64,000 nucleotides of DNA from Camarhynchus parvulus (GCF_901933205.1 NC_044572.1:78489465-78553464); one strand, 5' to 3'. Positions 45,652-59,589 are shown, counted from the first letter of the stretch. Notes: a model not told the origin generated them from the sequence alone. Translations and numbers: made by a program.

Positions 45652-45970
45652 TGCTAAAAAAAAAAAACGGTTTCCAGGCGTTGTTTTCTGATTTTAAATG
45701 CAAACATTATTGTGTAGTTAGATACACAATGAAACACTTCTAAAAATGTTATTTCTAAATCATAGACTCCATTATGGTGTTTTTATAAAATTATTCTCTA
45801 TAAACCTATACAGTGGGCTTATAAATGCTACATCTTATAGTGACATTAACTTTTGTGTCTTTGAAAAATCATGACAAATATTTAGTGCTCCTATCAATTA
45901 TGTGTGCATAAGCACTCCTCCTGTGTGCCTTATTTTACCTTGAATAAAGATTAATTGATTTGAACGTTGT
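45652..45970 (+). other. DNAH5: DNAH5 3' untranslated region
   Basis: About 320 bases of AT-rich sequence between the stop codon and the first good polyadenylation signal. It starts with an A-run shortly after the stop. The 3' end is inferred, not observed. Confidence 0.65.
45943..45948 (+). promoter_or_regulatory. DNAH5: Polyadenylation signal AATAAA
   Basis: A canonical AATAAA lies 291 bases after the stop codon. It is followed within about 25 bases by a GT/T-rich stretch (gttgttactttttggta) that suits a downstream element, so cleavage is expected near 45965. Confidence 0.7.
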
Positions 45971-48900
45971 TACTTTTTGGTAGTAAATATTTTGTATCAG
46001 AACTTACCTTCAACAAGCTAAATACAAAGCTAGTTGTTTTGGTTTTTTTTTTTAATGTGTGTGTATCTATGGAAAACTAAGCCCTATTGCTCATTCATAT
46101 TAGTCAAAATTCCTCAAGATTATGTTCCAAGATTTATTTCTTAGTTGATAGTTTGCTTGCTGTCTAAATAAGGAAGATAAGGCTGGAAAAAATATTTCAC
46201 TACTTGGACAACAAATTCATTGTGTTGCATAGGAAAACAAGCATCTGACAGCTGCCAAAATTTCTTACTATCTGGCTCAGGACTTATAAATATATAATGG
46301 ATCAGAAGCAATACATAAGAATGAATGGGTACTTTTTGTGTGCTACTATACCAGAGTTGAGTCTCTTGTCATCAGTGTTATTAGTAGATGGGCTTTCCCT
46401 TCCCCCCCCTTTTCCTTCCTCCTTTTTTTAAAATAGTCTCCCTTTTTTTTTTTTTCTTGCTTCTGTGCTGCAGCTTTATTGGCATCTTACATAGAAAACC
46501 TTTAATGGAGGAATTAATCCAAAAGAGAAATATTAGCAGGTCCATTTAATTGGACACTGTGGGCCTCACACTTCAAGCACACTTATTTAATCATCAAAAA
46601 AACAATGTTTTTTTGTTGCTGAGTTCAGGAGGTCATGTATCTTAGTGGCTCACTAACCATTCCCAAAGTTTGCTTGTTCAGAAGAGGAAGCAGAGAGAAT
46701 TGTTATTCCTGCTGCATCTGTCATTCATAAAGGCTACAATGGAGAAACTGTTTTCAATTTTATGTCAAATCAATACAGGAGACTTCAACATTCATTTCCA
46801 CAGTCAAATCACTTATAAAACTTAGGTGGAACATTGATTCTGTCAAACAAATTCTGATTGTAGCAGTCCTTCCCTGTTGGAATTAGTATTTTTTCTTTTA
46901 AATAACTCACAATTTTATGAATGGAATATGTGAAAATCTTTTATAGGAAATAGTTTTAATTTAGACAAGGCAATAAATAAGGTTAGAAGGGTTGAAGTGC
47001 TCTTCACTGAACCTTGAAGCACCATGTTCCAATTTCCAGGAGATTTCTGGATACTCTCTGGAGTTCTAACTTGCCACTGACTGGTGTCTTTCGCCAAGAC
47101 CTTCCTCTCTGAAGAAGATGAACATATTTTATCCTTGTGCAATTCATTCATACTAAGAATTTACAAGCCACATGCACTTCAAATACCACTTTTTAAATGG
47201 GCGTTTTTGTACTATCATTGTTGTGGATACATCAAACCCAAAAGTAATTCAGTGCGGGGACTGTGCACATTTTTTTCAGTGTGTGATTTTCTATGAGAAT
47301 AGCAAGGCAAAGAGTAGTTCCCACACTGGCATTCCTAGTTATTCCAAAGGCTGTTAGGTCAATGAAACAATTGATATTGGCCATCCCTGTTATTTCTGTT
47401 GTTTTAGCTTTTTTTTTGTAACAGTTTTGGCATTGTCTCTTTAGGTGTCTGCAAAACCACCATCAGGGACGGAAAAATGAGGCAAGGGAAAGTTCAATGA
47501 GCAATTGAAATGTAGTATTATGTCAAGGGCCAGAGTGCATACCCTGCTCTCCCAGAGGTTTTTCTGCCTGGGCTGGGACAACACTTGATGCAGCTAGAAT
47601 TGCACCTGCCTCATTTACTACAACCTTGCCTTGATCTGTGCAGCACTGTCTGGTTGTCATCATCTCTTCAGCCCTGCCTTGCTGAGCCATCCTTCTGGCT
47701 TGACCTCAGATCTGCCCTTTTATCACAGCCCCATCTGGCAGTCATTGATGTATTAGCTAGCCCTGGTTGCTCTCTTTTTTGTTCAGGTGCCATGGGACTG
47801 TGTCCTTGTTAGAGAGAGCTTTGCCCTGCCCACCCTGCTGTGGCTCTTGGCTTCCAGCTCCACTGTCCAGTCCAAGCAGCCTGCCTTTGCTGTGCCCTGA
47901 CATATGCCTTAAACAGGGGGAAAAATTAGCTGTTTCTTGTTCATCTTCATTGTAGAAATGGGTAATGAAATTCCTCAGTGGAAAGGAATATCAATAAAAT
48001 AACCAAACCTTGTGCATTGTAAAATTGGATGTCTAGAACTCTTTGGCTCTGCTGTTGGTACTGAATTGAAGTCTGTGAATAGTGTTTCTTGACTAATCCA
48101 TTAGGCTACTATTAAGCATGCAGCACTATGAATTTGAGGGTCTGGAGGAGTTCAGGATTACAGAAGGTGTTCTCTATATGAATTTCTCATATGTGGCATG
48201 ATAAATACATGGCTTTTGGAGAATATTTAAAAACAAACATTATGCAATTTTCTCTTGGAAATTATTAGTAAAATAATGTTCTGAACCATGACAGATAGAA
48301 TTTCATCATAGTGCTTTGAAATCCCTAATAATTTTTAGAGTATTTAAAATAAGCAACCTAATTTTTCAAATATGTGCTGTGTAGGGTGTAGTACTACTAT
48401 ATGAGCTTCTTTTCAGAAAAGGTTTTTTCTTTAAGCTCTATGCCTACACTCATTCCTCTTAGCTCCTAGGTCACTTTTCTTACAGTTGTTGATTTGTTGC
48501 ACTTTTGAGGTTATAATGAAAAAGCAAAATTCAAGTTTCAAACCCAGTAGGCAATGCAATTCCAAACTAGCAGTAAGTGTGGTTGTCATCACTGAAAAAG
48601 ATTTTTTTTTAATCAAAGTACATTGCTGTGGTATAGGTACAAAATTGGATTAATAAGAAACTGCTTCTTATTCTGAAATATCCTTTATTATTTTCTTTTC
48701 ATAATTAAATCAGAATTGGAGAAAATTCAGTGTTTCTTTATTATGTGGGTTTCTTTTCTTCATTCCTTGCCTGGACAGTTATCCTATTTTAATTACTCAG
48801 AGCTGGATGTACTAAGTGGTTTCCTAATGAATTTTGAAATAAAGCTTGACTAGTATTTATATTACCACTTTGTAATTTTTAGCTTTCACATTCACATTGC

Positions 48901-49193
48901 ACAGTCATTATAGGTGTATAAAAATATCTAAAGTTTTTTGGAACAGAAAGAACACTTAGAAAACCAATGCTGCAGGTGTTCTTGATGTGTTTGTGGATCC
49001 CAAGATGCTCCCATTTACTGGAGCTTCTGGCATTTAATTTGCACTATGCAGCTTTTCCAAGGGCTATACTACTCTATAGCTTTTGTTCTTATAATAAATT
49101 TAAAACATCCAGTGGATATGATCATATGAGTCTCTATCTTAACCTAGGAAAATGTAGTTAAAATTGGAGCTTTTAAATCTAAAAAACAAATAT
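45971..49193. other. Downstream intergenic sequence, left part
   Basis: 3.2 kb with no gene recognised. It has homopyrimidine runs at about 46396-46455 and a GC-rich block at about 47440-47900 described separately. The remainder is AT-rich. Confidence 0.6.
47440..47900. other. GC-rich block of unknown origin
   Basis: This stretch is clearly richer in G+C (many CCTGCC, CTGCC and CAGCC words) than the AT-rich DNA on both sides. It has no open frame that resembles a known protein and lacks the CpG density of a promoter island. It may be a decayed repeat (LTR or LINE piece) that I cannot name. Confidence 0.4.
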
Positions 49194-49800
49194 TGTGGGA
49201 ATTCAGCACATCGCTCCGGATGTCCAGAATTGCCAAAGACCCCTTCGGGGGGGCTCGGAGATCCTGGCATGGTCCCCGGAACACCTGGTGGCTTGATTTT
49301 GATCCTTCCAGTGAATTGCCAGCTTGGTGTGGGGACGTGAGAGCCACACAGGTTTGAATGGTGTAATAACTGTGTTCACAGGGTGAAAATGTAGATTTTA
49401 GGATTTTTGGTAGGGGTTATGGGGACATGATGGAGGAATCAGGGCGTGTCTAGTCCTTCTTCTTTCTTCTTCTTGTTCTCCATTTTCTGCTGTGATGTTG
49501 GCACTTAGGGATTGGTTTAGAATAGAAGTGCACTGTCTAACATAGGCGATAGGTGTTGGGAATCAAAAGTAAATATGATATACGTAGTTTGTAGTATAGA
49601 AATACGATACCGCCTCGGGGTGGGGGAGAGTGCTTGTGGCTGCCGTGCTGAGCAGACCTCAGCTGGGCAGAGAGAGAAATTTTGTAGATAAGAAATAATA
49701 AACAACCTGAAGACCGAACAGCAAAGAGTCCAGACTCATTCTTCAGAGCGTGGGCTGCTGCAGAGCCACCCCACACATCTCGGGGCAGAGAACAAAACAG
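49194..49800 (+). mobile_element. Solo LTR of an avian endogenous retrovirus (probable)
   Basis: A sharply bounded, CpG-containing insert in AT-rich DNA starts TGTGGGAATTCAGCACATCG and carries an AATAAA at 49697-49702. About 90 bases later it reaches GAGAACAAAACA (49792 or just after). The TG...CA ends, the polyadenylation signal near the 3' end and the length of about 600 bases fit a solo LTR. The opening sequence is one I associate with songbird retroviral LTRs. No internal gag, pol or env sequence adjoins it. No target-site duplication is evident, so the right boundary is uncertain. Confidence 0.7.
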
Positions 49801-50849
49801 CTGACCCGAGAAATCTCACTTTGCCCTTGAAGTCTACATGTAAAATTAGAAATTTCTTGGTATTTACTTGCACATTCAATCTTTTAAACAAATATCCAAA
49901 ACAAAGAGCTATTGAATCAACACTGGAAAAATTGTCAGAAAAAAAAGAGGGAAGAAAGGTATAGTTAAAATATTATTTAGATAGAGATATTATTTAAAAT
50001 GGATACTGGCCTTTAGCTTTTTAGTAGAGTTATTATTTGCATTGCAATCGCTTGGAGAACTGAAGAAGTTATTTTAGCTTTTGCTGTCAGAGGGTATGAG
50101 CTATACTATTTTGGTAAGAAAAACAACAGATGTTTGCTGATGTAAAAACATGATTTTTTTCTCCAAAGGTGTTATCTTAGAACAAGAAAATCTACACACA
50201 GAAAAAGAAGAGTTAGGGAACTCTGTGAACCGTCTGTGAAAAGAGGTTAGCATGATTGAACAGAAGGCAGAGTAACTTGTTAAGACACTGTTTTTACATG
50301 AGTTGCCTGCAAATAACAAAGTTTTCAGTTTCCCTGTTAAACTGCCACAAGAATGGCAGCCAATATATATAGCTCCTCCTGCAATGTGTCTCCCCCACCA
50401 CCTTCCATTTCTTGAGTATAAAAGGTGTAATTTTTGCAGAAAAATGTAAGCTGGAATCTCTTCTTATCTGACCTATTTAACTTACTATATTAAATATCAC
50501 ATTGTGCTTTCCTCTCTTTAAGCTGAATTTGTTTTCCCGCTTTCTCTGCATGAACTGCAATTCCAGCAAAATAATAGTAGCTTAGTTTGGGAAGAGCATT
50601 GTAAGTGGTTCATCTTATATTTCAGTATATTTTCTAATCTGATTAATATGTACTTGGAAAGGAAATTCTAACTGATTATGAAGCTTATAAGCACTGTAGA
50701 AGACTGTGACAAGAGTGTGTGCAGACTTAGAAATGCTTTGTGAAGTAAGATGCTCTCAATAAAAGCCCCTTCTGCAGGCCATCATTTTCATAAATCAATT
50801 CCTTTGTGTTAACTTTCAGTACTTAAAATGAGCTTATAAGAAAGATGGG
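49801..50849. other. Intergenic sequence
   Basis: About 1 kb of AT-rich DNA between the LTR and the next CR1 fragment. Nothing was recognised. Confidence 0.6.
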
Positions 50850-51135
50850 AAAAACATTAGTAGGACTTGTTGTGGTAAGACAAGGGATAAGAGTTTTAAA
50901 CTAGAAGAGAGTAGACTTGGACTAGATACAAGGAAGAAATTTTGTTATAATTAAAGTGGTCAAACACTAAAGCAGGTTGCTCAGGTAGGTGGTAGATATC
51001 TCATCCCTGTAAACATTCAAGGCCAGATTGGATGAGGCTCTGGGCAACTTCATCTAGTTTAAGAGTGTAGAGAGGTTGGACTAGATGACCTTTAAAGGTC
51101 CCTTCTAACTCAAGCCATTTTATGATTTTATTACT
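50850..51135 (+). mobile_element. CR1-type LINE, 3' end
   Basis: Contains AGTAGACTTGGACTAGATAC, AGGAAGAAATTTTGTTATAA, TTCAAGGCCAGATTGGATGA, GGTTGGACTAGATGACCTTT and AAAGGTCCCTTCTAACTCAA in the CR1 order, ending in a TTTTATGATTTTAT tail. Plus orientation. Confidence 0.9.
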
Positions 51136-52117
51136 TGCATAAATCAGTATTTTTTCATTTAAAATACTTTGTGTAAAATTTGCAGATGAGACAAAATAAT
51201 AATCATTGCAGATAAAGCTCAAATGACTGTGCCTTCCAAGACAAAATGTTTACTTCATTTTACACATGAAATAAGTTGCTCAGCATTTTTCTTGATGCTG
51301 CATTGTGATGTAGTAAAGCTCAAAAATGCTTGTAGTATTATTTCCTTTTTGCATTTTGGTCTCCAACTTCTACATAGTAATCCTTACTTCTCAAATAAAG
51401 CTGTTCTTTATTCTTTCAAAGTAAGTTGTTTCAGGTGCATTACATTTGACAAACATTGAGTTTGTTACTTGGATAAAAGGAGAAACCAATTAAGAAACAC
51501 ATGACTTATGCAAAACAGAAGACACTGCACAATGGAAGGAGGTATGTCAGAACATAATGGGAGTGAAATCCTTATGAAGAGACATGCTGATTGGTGATCT
51601 TTGGATCACAACAATTTGATCAATTTGCATTAGTGTTAGACTGTGTCATGTCAGCACAATAAATGTTCTACTTGAGCCCAACATACTAAGTGAGAAATTT
51701 AATACCGAGTTGGGCTTTGTTTTTAGACAGATTTTAATGAACCTCTTCTTGCTTTATCCTTTTAAAAATTAGGGAGGTAACAATAATGCTACCGGAGCTA
51801 GCTGTATTCACTGGATGAGCAGTAGTTTCTGGTCTTCATTTTACTAAATTGGTAAGATGGGAAGCCAGGCTCTGTAACACATCCAACCCATGTGTTTGGT
51901 GAACAAAGTTTTCTACAGAGATCTCAGAATATTACTTCATGAATAGGAAATTCTTTTGTACTGTGTTGAATGAGTCCTTGATTTTGAAAAGAAGGGAGAA
52001 CCATGTGTGAAAGATGGGATGGATCAGAATCATTTCGATATTTCACTGAATAGTCTACTTATTAAAATAATTTTAAGGAAAATGCTCTGTTGGTTTATTA
52101 CTTGTAAGGGATGTTGT
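51136..52117. other. Intergenic sequence
   Basis: About 1 kb of AT-rich DNA with no recognised gene or repeat. Confidence 0.6.
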
Positions 52118-52560
52118 GGTATCACAGAATTATTGAGGTTGGCAGGGAGCTCTGGAGGTCATCTTGTCCAATCCCCTGCTCAAGTAGGGTCTCCTAGAGC
52201 TGGCTGCCTAGGATTGTGTCCCAGCAGATATTTAATTTCTCAAAGGGTGGAAACTCCACAGCTGCTCTGGACAACCTCTGCCAGTGCTCAGTCACCCTCA
52301 TAGCGAAAATAATGTTTCCTGATCTTCATGCAGTACCTCCTGTGTTTCAGTTTGTGCTCTTTTCTTATTGTTCTGCGCCACTGAAAAGATCTTGGCTCTG
52401 TGCTCTTTACATCATCCGTGTACTTAGATATTTTCATAAAATTCCCCTTGAGCATTCTCTTCCCCAGACTTACTTACTCTCTCAGGCTTACCTTGTGGGA
52501 CGGACACTCCAGTCTCTTTATAATACTAGTGACCTTTAATTGGAGTCTACCCAGTATTGC
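52118..52560 (-). mobile_element. CR1-type LINE fragment
   Basis: On the plus strand this starts TCACAGAATTATTGAGGTTG and continues through GGAGGTCATCTTGTCCAATC, the CACAGCTGCTCTGGACAACCT block and CCAGTGCTCAGTCACCCTCA, which is the reverse complement of a CR1 3' end. Later blocks (about 52300-52550) keep the CR1 order but are more diverged. Confidence 0.88.
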
Positions 52561-55500
52561 TGTCGATATTATGGCAGATTTCTTTCACAAGAGTTGGCAT
52601 ATGCCTGGTTCTTAACAATGCATATGTTATAGGAACAGGTATTATAAGTGCAATAGGACAAATGGTTTTCCTATTCCCAGTTTTGTACTGTTGTGCTTTT
52701 ACCAGAAGCATTCATTCGAGTGAATTTTAAAAAAGTGTATTTTTTGCACGTATAATATGTCTATAAAAAGGTGGTGTGCCTGCCTCTTTAGTCTGGTTAA
52801 TGTGCTGTTGGTTGGCTGAATTGTAATGAAGACTGGTAATTTTTTAAATTGCTTTATTTGATATAAAATTAAATTTGATATAAAATTTGTTTGCAATGCC
52901 ACCTGGGTATTGGACTACAAGACAGTTACTGAGACTTGCAATATGTTATGCAGGTGTGGGAAGTTAAATATGTATAATGTATATTGTATTTTTCTCACAC
53001 TAGATAGGAAAATTTCAGGAGTACACTGTGGTTCCAATTACTGTACCAAAACTTTGAGAATTCTGTTACCATTCCAAATTGTCCTAACAGCTTGATTGTG
53101 TGTTACTTTCACATTGCCTATGACTGTACTGAAAGCAGCAGTACTTGACAATTTGTGTTCAGGAATTGGTCCTGTCTGGAATTTGGATGTTGTCAGCGAA
53201 TGTAGTCACATCAGGTTCTTTCCTTTTTCTTGTATCAGTGCATTGGATATGTGGAAATCAGGTATGTTCCAAGGATTATATTGTTGGTATTTGTAAAAGG
53301 CTCTGACAGTTAAAAGCATCAAAACACTACAAATGTCTTTATTTTTAGCAGCTCAGGGCTTTGTTGCAGCTACTGTATCTTGTACCTGATGGATTCACAA
53401 GCCAAGCCGTGGCAACGAGACAGACGATAAAAACCACCTTCCTGCTTTTTCTCAAGAAGAAATTGTTCCCTGAATTAAGTGAAGATAAGAGAGATCTGAG
53501 GAGGGATCAAGACAATTGAGATGAGAACAAAGAAGTTTCTGCCATTCATCTAAACAAGGGTAAGGCCAAGGAGTGAATGCTTTAGAAAGAAAAGCAGCTG
53601 TGCTCCTGAACTTGTTGAGTAAAAAATGATCTTGTCTGATTTGTTTTTCTTCTCACTTTTTTTTTCTACTCGGAATATATTATTTCCTCGATTATTATTT
53701 AAAACCCATAATTATTGTTGTAAATTATAATTGTAGAAGTAATAATTTTGGATATATCCATTACAATTAGTACAGGTCTAGTAAAAGATCTTGTGAATGA
53801 TTCACTTTTTTTATTAACTAATAACAATAATCTTTAGCATCTGAGGCCAAATCAAATAAGTTATGAAAAATAATAAATGATTATAGGGTAAAAGCATGCT
53901 TTTAGTAATAAGTATTTTCTTTTTACAAGGTGAAAATTTTAATTTACTTTCTGATGACAGAGAATTTATTTGAACTTTAGCAGTAGGAAGAAACACTTAA
54001 GAACTTTAAAGTTTTTAAGTTGTGTAGTACTTTGAGTCTAAAATTTCTCATAGAATTAAAATATATCAAGCGGCAGTCTCTGACCTATATATCAAAAAGT
54101 TCAGTTAATCACACTTACACTTACACTTACACAGTTATATAATAAAATGTCTCTTACAGTTATAGACAGTTGGTTGCAGTTTTCAGAAAGCTGTTTAAAG
54201 ACTGAGGTTTTGATTAAGGTCTTGTCTGAATGCTTAATTACACTACTCCTAATAAAGTTGCAAGGCAAAAATATATAAAAGCCTGATGTTTCATCTGAAC
54301 AATTTTATCTCCCCGATAACTTGCAATCTTACATGCATAAAATAAAAATTATAGACATATAAGTATTTTGGACATAATCAGCTTTTAGTTTCAAGAGATT
54401 CAGCCCCTAGAATGTGAGAGTTAAAATTATAGTCCCAGAGAATTCTCAAGTGAGATATCCTCTGGTCTATCTGGAAATATTAATTTTGATTATCATGCCG
54501 TGGAGAAAGAAAAAAAGTGACTGAACTTCCCATTTAAATGCAGGATTAAGTTCTGACTGGCTGAAGTGTGTAAGCCAAGAAAACAGATTGAAGAGGAGGG
54601 AAAGCTGCAGTGACTTTTGGTGTCACAGTGAAGAGCTTGAGCAGTGTCTGAGAGGAGAAGCCCAGACATTGTCATGAGCAACATTATAAGAAAAGCACAC
54701 TCAAGCAGGCACTAATTTCTTTCACAAAAAGAATTTTACATTATCTCTTGTTTTGCGGTCATTTTCAGCTTATGCAATCTTTAGTATCTTGGTTGTGTTT
54801 ATGATGCAAAGAACTACAGTGTTTGTTTTAGTGGCTTCTTTTATTTTGCTGAAGTGAAGTTTAGTTACCCTAAATTTGTTACACTGCAAGCTTGGAGAAG
54901 CCTAAATCTCTCTTTTTAGGTGTTTTTAAGCATCCAAGCACCTATGCATTTTGTAAGATCTTACATAGATAAACAATTTCAGAAAGACAGATAGGAAATT
55001 CTCTCAGGGAGACCTAAAAATTCCTGACCAGCAGCTCTCAAGAGACCAACCTAATCACAGTTGGTGGTAGTCTGTGTTCTCACATTTTTTATGCAGGAGT
55101 AATGACTGTGACCTCTTGGAGCCATTTTTCAGGGAAGTAAAATATGGTCTTATTCATCTTTGTTATCAGAGGCCGGCACTTACATTCATTTTTTCAATTT
55201 CTTTTGAAAAGAGGAAGTTTGATTTTTATTTTAAAATTGCTTTTGTGTCCATTGTAAGTTGCAGAATTCCTTGACATCAAAAAATGCCATCTCATCTAAC
55301 TGATGCCTCTTTCCCAGGCAATATTAAGCCACTTTAGTGAAACTGAGAATCTCATGTGAAATTGCCACTCTCCCAAACAAATCCAAGGATAAAATGACAT
55401 GTTTATACTATTGTAATGGTAGGATTATACTGCAATTAACTTTAAGACAATAATAAGGAGTTGCTTGTGGTTTGTTTTATGTTTTATATTAAAACCAAAC

Positions 55501-58500
55501 AACAAAGTAGTCATTAACTTGAAGTTACAGACACTGAGATATCCCAGTAAGTTATGTAAAACACAGAATGCAAAAGATGCAAGTCACAACTAGTGGCAAA
55601 TTTTATTCACCCTTGTTAAAGGTGTTTATTCTGTTAGGGAAAGACTGCACCAATCACTTATTTTCTTTATGCTTCTTTTCCCTTTCTCCTCTTTACCATC
55701 TTTCTAAATTTTCTTCTCATTAGTATTACAGTGTTCTGTGAGTTGATGTATGATTCAGCATTCTGCTGAATCACAGACATGGCCATATAAAACATTTTAC
55801 TGCGAGTGGAATGAAAAGAACAGCTGCTCTGATACCACCTCTCTTTCTGAAGCTGTTGTCACCGAGGCTCACTAGGTGTCAGCAGAGTAGTCCAGAAAAA
55901 GAAGCCTTTTCCCCCTGAGAATTAATAAAGGAAGTTGCAGGTAACAGTTAAAAGTTCATGCATGTAGCAGATATCTTAAAGCATATTAGGTGGTTGTTTT
56001 GGTTCGTGTTAACCTTACCTAGAAAACCAGTGTTATTGTGCTGCCCATGCCATCAGCTCTGTTTTTATTTCATTGTCAAGCTGCTCTTCATATGTACAAA
56101 GTCTCATTGTGTGTCTGGGGAATAGTGACTACATGCTGCATTTCAGGCAGTAAAAGACTGTAAGCTAGGAAAGTGATCACTCAGTGAACTTTTCAAAATA
56201 CCCAATCTGCTCAGACATGAGGTCTGCAGACTCTCATGAATATCTTTCTCTTCCATTTTCTGTGTGTTACCCTGTTCTGTTCTTTATTCTGAAGGCATGC
56301 AGAAATTCTGCCTTTTTAAATTATTATTTTTATTCTTTATTCTACTTATTGATAAAAATTTATGTATTTTCTCTGGCTTTCAGCTAGGTCTGACACAGAA
56401 GATAGCATCTGCTTTCACACTCAAGGGAGTTATGCTTGCCAGCCATTCAGATGTCATCTTCCACTGGCATACTTCATTCTGGCTAATGCTGGGCTCAACA
56501 GCGGGTGTTTATTTTATTTTTTGACAAACCCTAGCTGACAGATCAGCTTCTCAGAACCTTGCTTTCCTTTCCTACTACCTTTTAACATTTTGGCTTACTC
56601 TTACAGTGGCTTGCAAAGGCTTGCCTTACCTCTCAAACAGTGGGTGACCAAACAGCTCAGAAAAGCCTTTTTATAATAAAAAATTAGCTCTACCTGGAAC
56701 TTCTGTAACACTAGCCATAGTTTGCTCTGGGGGAACAAGCAGCTTCTACTACATGATATGCAAGAAAATGTAACTGATACAATCCACACATAGGGCGCAT
56801 TATTTTACACAATTCAGTATATACACATTTAAACAGATATGAAATATACATTTATACAGATATGAAATATAAGTTTCTAAAATCCTTGGTGTATGATGCT
56901 CCCTTGAATAGCTTTTTTTCTTTATTTTTTACAATGGATGCTTGATATCCACGTGGAAGCAATTGCTAAGTGACTTAGGCAACTGTCTGTGGAAAGGGAA
57001 GCTTATTTCTGTATTTATCTATGGATTTGATTCAGCCTCTAAGCAGGAAAGCATAGGTATTGGCTTATTGAAGAGGCTGAAAAGTTCGTCCTCTGTGTCT
57101 GATGAAATTTTTTTGTTAGAGATAAGTGATGCTACGAGGCAAGAAATCATGACCTCTGAGGCTCAAGGAAGACTATCAATAAAAATGAGTTGGCCAAATC
57201 TAAAGCTATGCAGTATTAAATGCGTGAAATATTTAGCTACTGCAAATTTTCATGAGTATGCATCCTCTAAAGAAGTAAAACATAATTTTTTTTATCTTTA
57301 TATATTTCCTGGAATTTATGGCTTTAAAGATAGTGCTCAACAAGACCACTGCAGCATTTAACTTCTGTGTTGGAGGAAGACCCCTGTGGATCTTAGCTAT
57401 GGATCACATAGACTTTTGTTAGTGGACTAAGGTACATAGGACAGAGAACAAATATCTTTTGCCTTTGCCATATGAGGAACATTTGTCCAGAAACAAAAGA
57501 AACCAAAGACCTCAACATTACTTCAATGTTAATTCAGTAAAGAAGCAGTATAAATTTTCTGTTTGTTTCTACAATGATTTAAACTTTTTTCCATTTTTAA
57601 CTTGAGAAATGAAAGCTTATTATTTCTTTAAGCAAAAATAATATCCATGCTAAAAATAACTTACATCATATAAAAATTAGTGAATATAATTTTTCAGAAT
57701 GTGAAAAATGGTGTGAGCATCATTGTCAATAGTTCAAGAGAGGGATCTTCTGTATCTTAAACTGCGAATGAATAAGTGTATGAGAAAGAACTGTCACAAT
57801 TCTTATGAAATCATGTGCATAACAATACAGTAATAATAGTAGTAAGAATAATAATGATAACAACAACAGTAACAATATTAATATAATCTTCCACCTGTAT
57901 GTTTTAAAAAATCTTATTTAAATATCCTGAAAACCAGCATAACCATCCTTACTTGCTTTTTCAGAAGCTTGTGCTAAGAAGAGGTATATTTTCATACTAT
58001 GCTAGCTTTTGATATTTTTTTTTCTCAGATTGGGCATCAGTGTATGGCCACTCCCGGCTTTAAACTTAATGAGTAAGATCAAGTAGCTTCATGTACAATG
58101 TTACATTCTGAGTGGATCCTGCACAGTATGTAAATCAATTAAATAAATACTATCAGGATCCCTCAAATTATTCTCCATGAGATTTTAATGAGTTGTACTA
58201 GAGATAAACATCACTAACAGTCTTGTTCATAAATGTTTCAAGTGCTGTATATAGCACAGTGTTTCTTGTAGCCTATAGTAGGGTTTGGCTGTATTAGTTA
58301 GATTTCAAATCATGCTAACACTGGTTATTTTATAACAAAGGGATTATTTTAAATCCGGCATTGATGCAAGCGCCCTGAATAATGGCAGTGACAGTGCAAT
58401 TGTTTTCTCTTTCCATAGTTAGCTTTGGAACACCAAATGTTCATATGGAACACCATATGAAATACTTTCTAATATTGTAAGAAATGGTCTAGGGCTTATT

Positions 58501-59589
58501 GTAGAAGTCTGAAATCAATTTTACTGGTAAATGGAAAAAAAAAACCCCAACAGATTGCAGGTGTATCATGATAGCTCTGTGAAGTCTATTTGGCTGGCCA
58601 AATGTATAGAAACACTGTGGTGTCAGAGTTAATGTCGTTAATTATAGAGAGGGTGCAGGAGGTCCCAAGCAAGAGAACAGCTGTCACTGAGATCAGGCAT
58701 ACCAAGCTAGGGAAGCTTCTGGGGACCCACACGTTCATTTCATTGCCACATGCATTCTGTGAAGCAGTCAGTCTAGTTTCAGGAATAGGACGAGCAGAGA
58801 GACATCCTATAGAAAATGTGTTCTGTTTTTTTTTTTTTTTCGGTGACAAGCTTTCCCTCATCTTTCAGAGATTTTGTGCTTCCATAGGCACCCTGTAATG
58901 GTTTCATGAGCATAACTTTGTAGCAGGTAGGCTTTGAAAAAAGAAGGAAAAATCTCGCAGCAGATAAACTGACTGCAATCAAGTCATAAAGTTTTGACTT
59001 GTTTTAAATAACCTTGATTTCTTTAACTGGTTCAACTGTAATTTTGTATGCAAAATATGTCTTAAATGCTGCATATTCTGGCTTCCTGAGCTCTTCAAAT
59101 TGATTTTGCTGCTATAGCTACTCATAATGGACAACTTCAATAGTAGAATAAAATCTTGGGGTTTGAGTTCCAAGTATACCTCTGCTCACAAAAGCATTTA
59201 TTGAGGTGATTTAAGAGCATGGCTCATTACTCCTATTTTTTGCAATTTTTTCTAAGAGTTCTGAATAAATAAGAGTGAAAAAGTTTTGTAAAAAATAAAC
59301 TAGATAATTAGTGCAGAAGTGCCTTAACATTGCAGATTGCTTCTTTGGCATAATAAAAGTTATTGACATAATTTTTATAGACACTCTCCTGAGCCAAAAA
59401 TGAAACTAAAACAAAAGAAGTCAGAAAAATCATGCATACCTTTGAATACAGCAGAACTTTCTGGAGAGAAAAAAATCAAAACTTGTTTGCACTGAAGATA
59501 CTGGCTTGAAAAGTTTCATTTTAAAACGATTGGCTTTTAAAAACCTTTGGGTTGTTATTTTGCATATTATGCATGTTATTTGCATTTTG
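52561..59589. other. Intergenic sequence, gene-poor
   Basis: Seven kilobases of AT-rich DNA. Visible features are minor: a (CACTTA)n run at about 54110-54132, a 23-bp tandem duplication at 56825-56870, and AAT/AAC-rich runs at about 57825-57885. Open frames here are short and unlike any protein I recognise. Confidence 0.6.
56825..56870. repeat. 23-bp tandem duplication
   Basis: Two copies of acatttawacagatatgaaa followed by tat, at 56825-56847 and 56848-56870, differ at a single base. Confidence 0.8.

Noticed and set aside
47440..47900. CpG-island promoter of a neighbouring gene.
   Set aside because: GC content is raised but CpG dinucleotides are scarce and no first exon follows on either strand.
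56942..57361. A 139-codon open frame downstream of the gene.
   Set aside because: Non-ATG start, no recognisable domain, AT-rich composition like its surroundings, no nearby promoter or splice context.
58586..58898. Overlapping open frames on both strands near 58.6-58.9 kb.
   Set aside because: Neither resembles a known protein, and both pass through homopolymer runs; likely chance.
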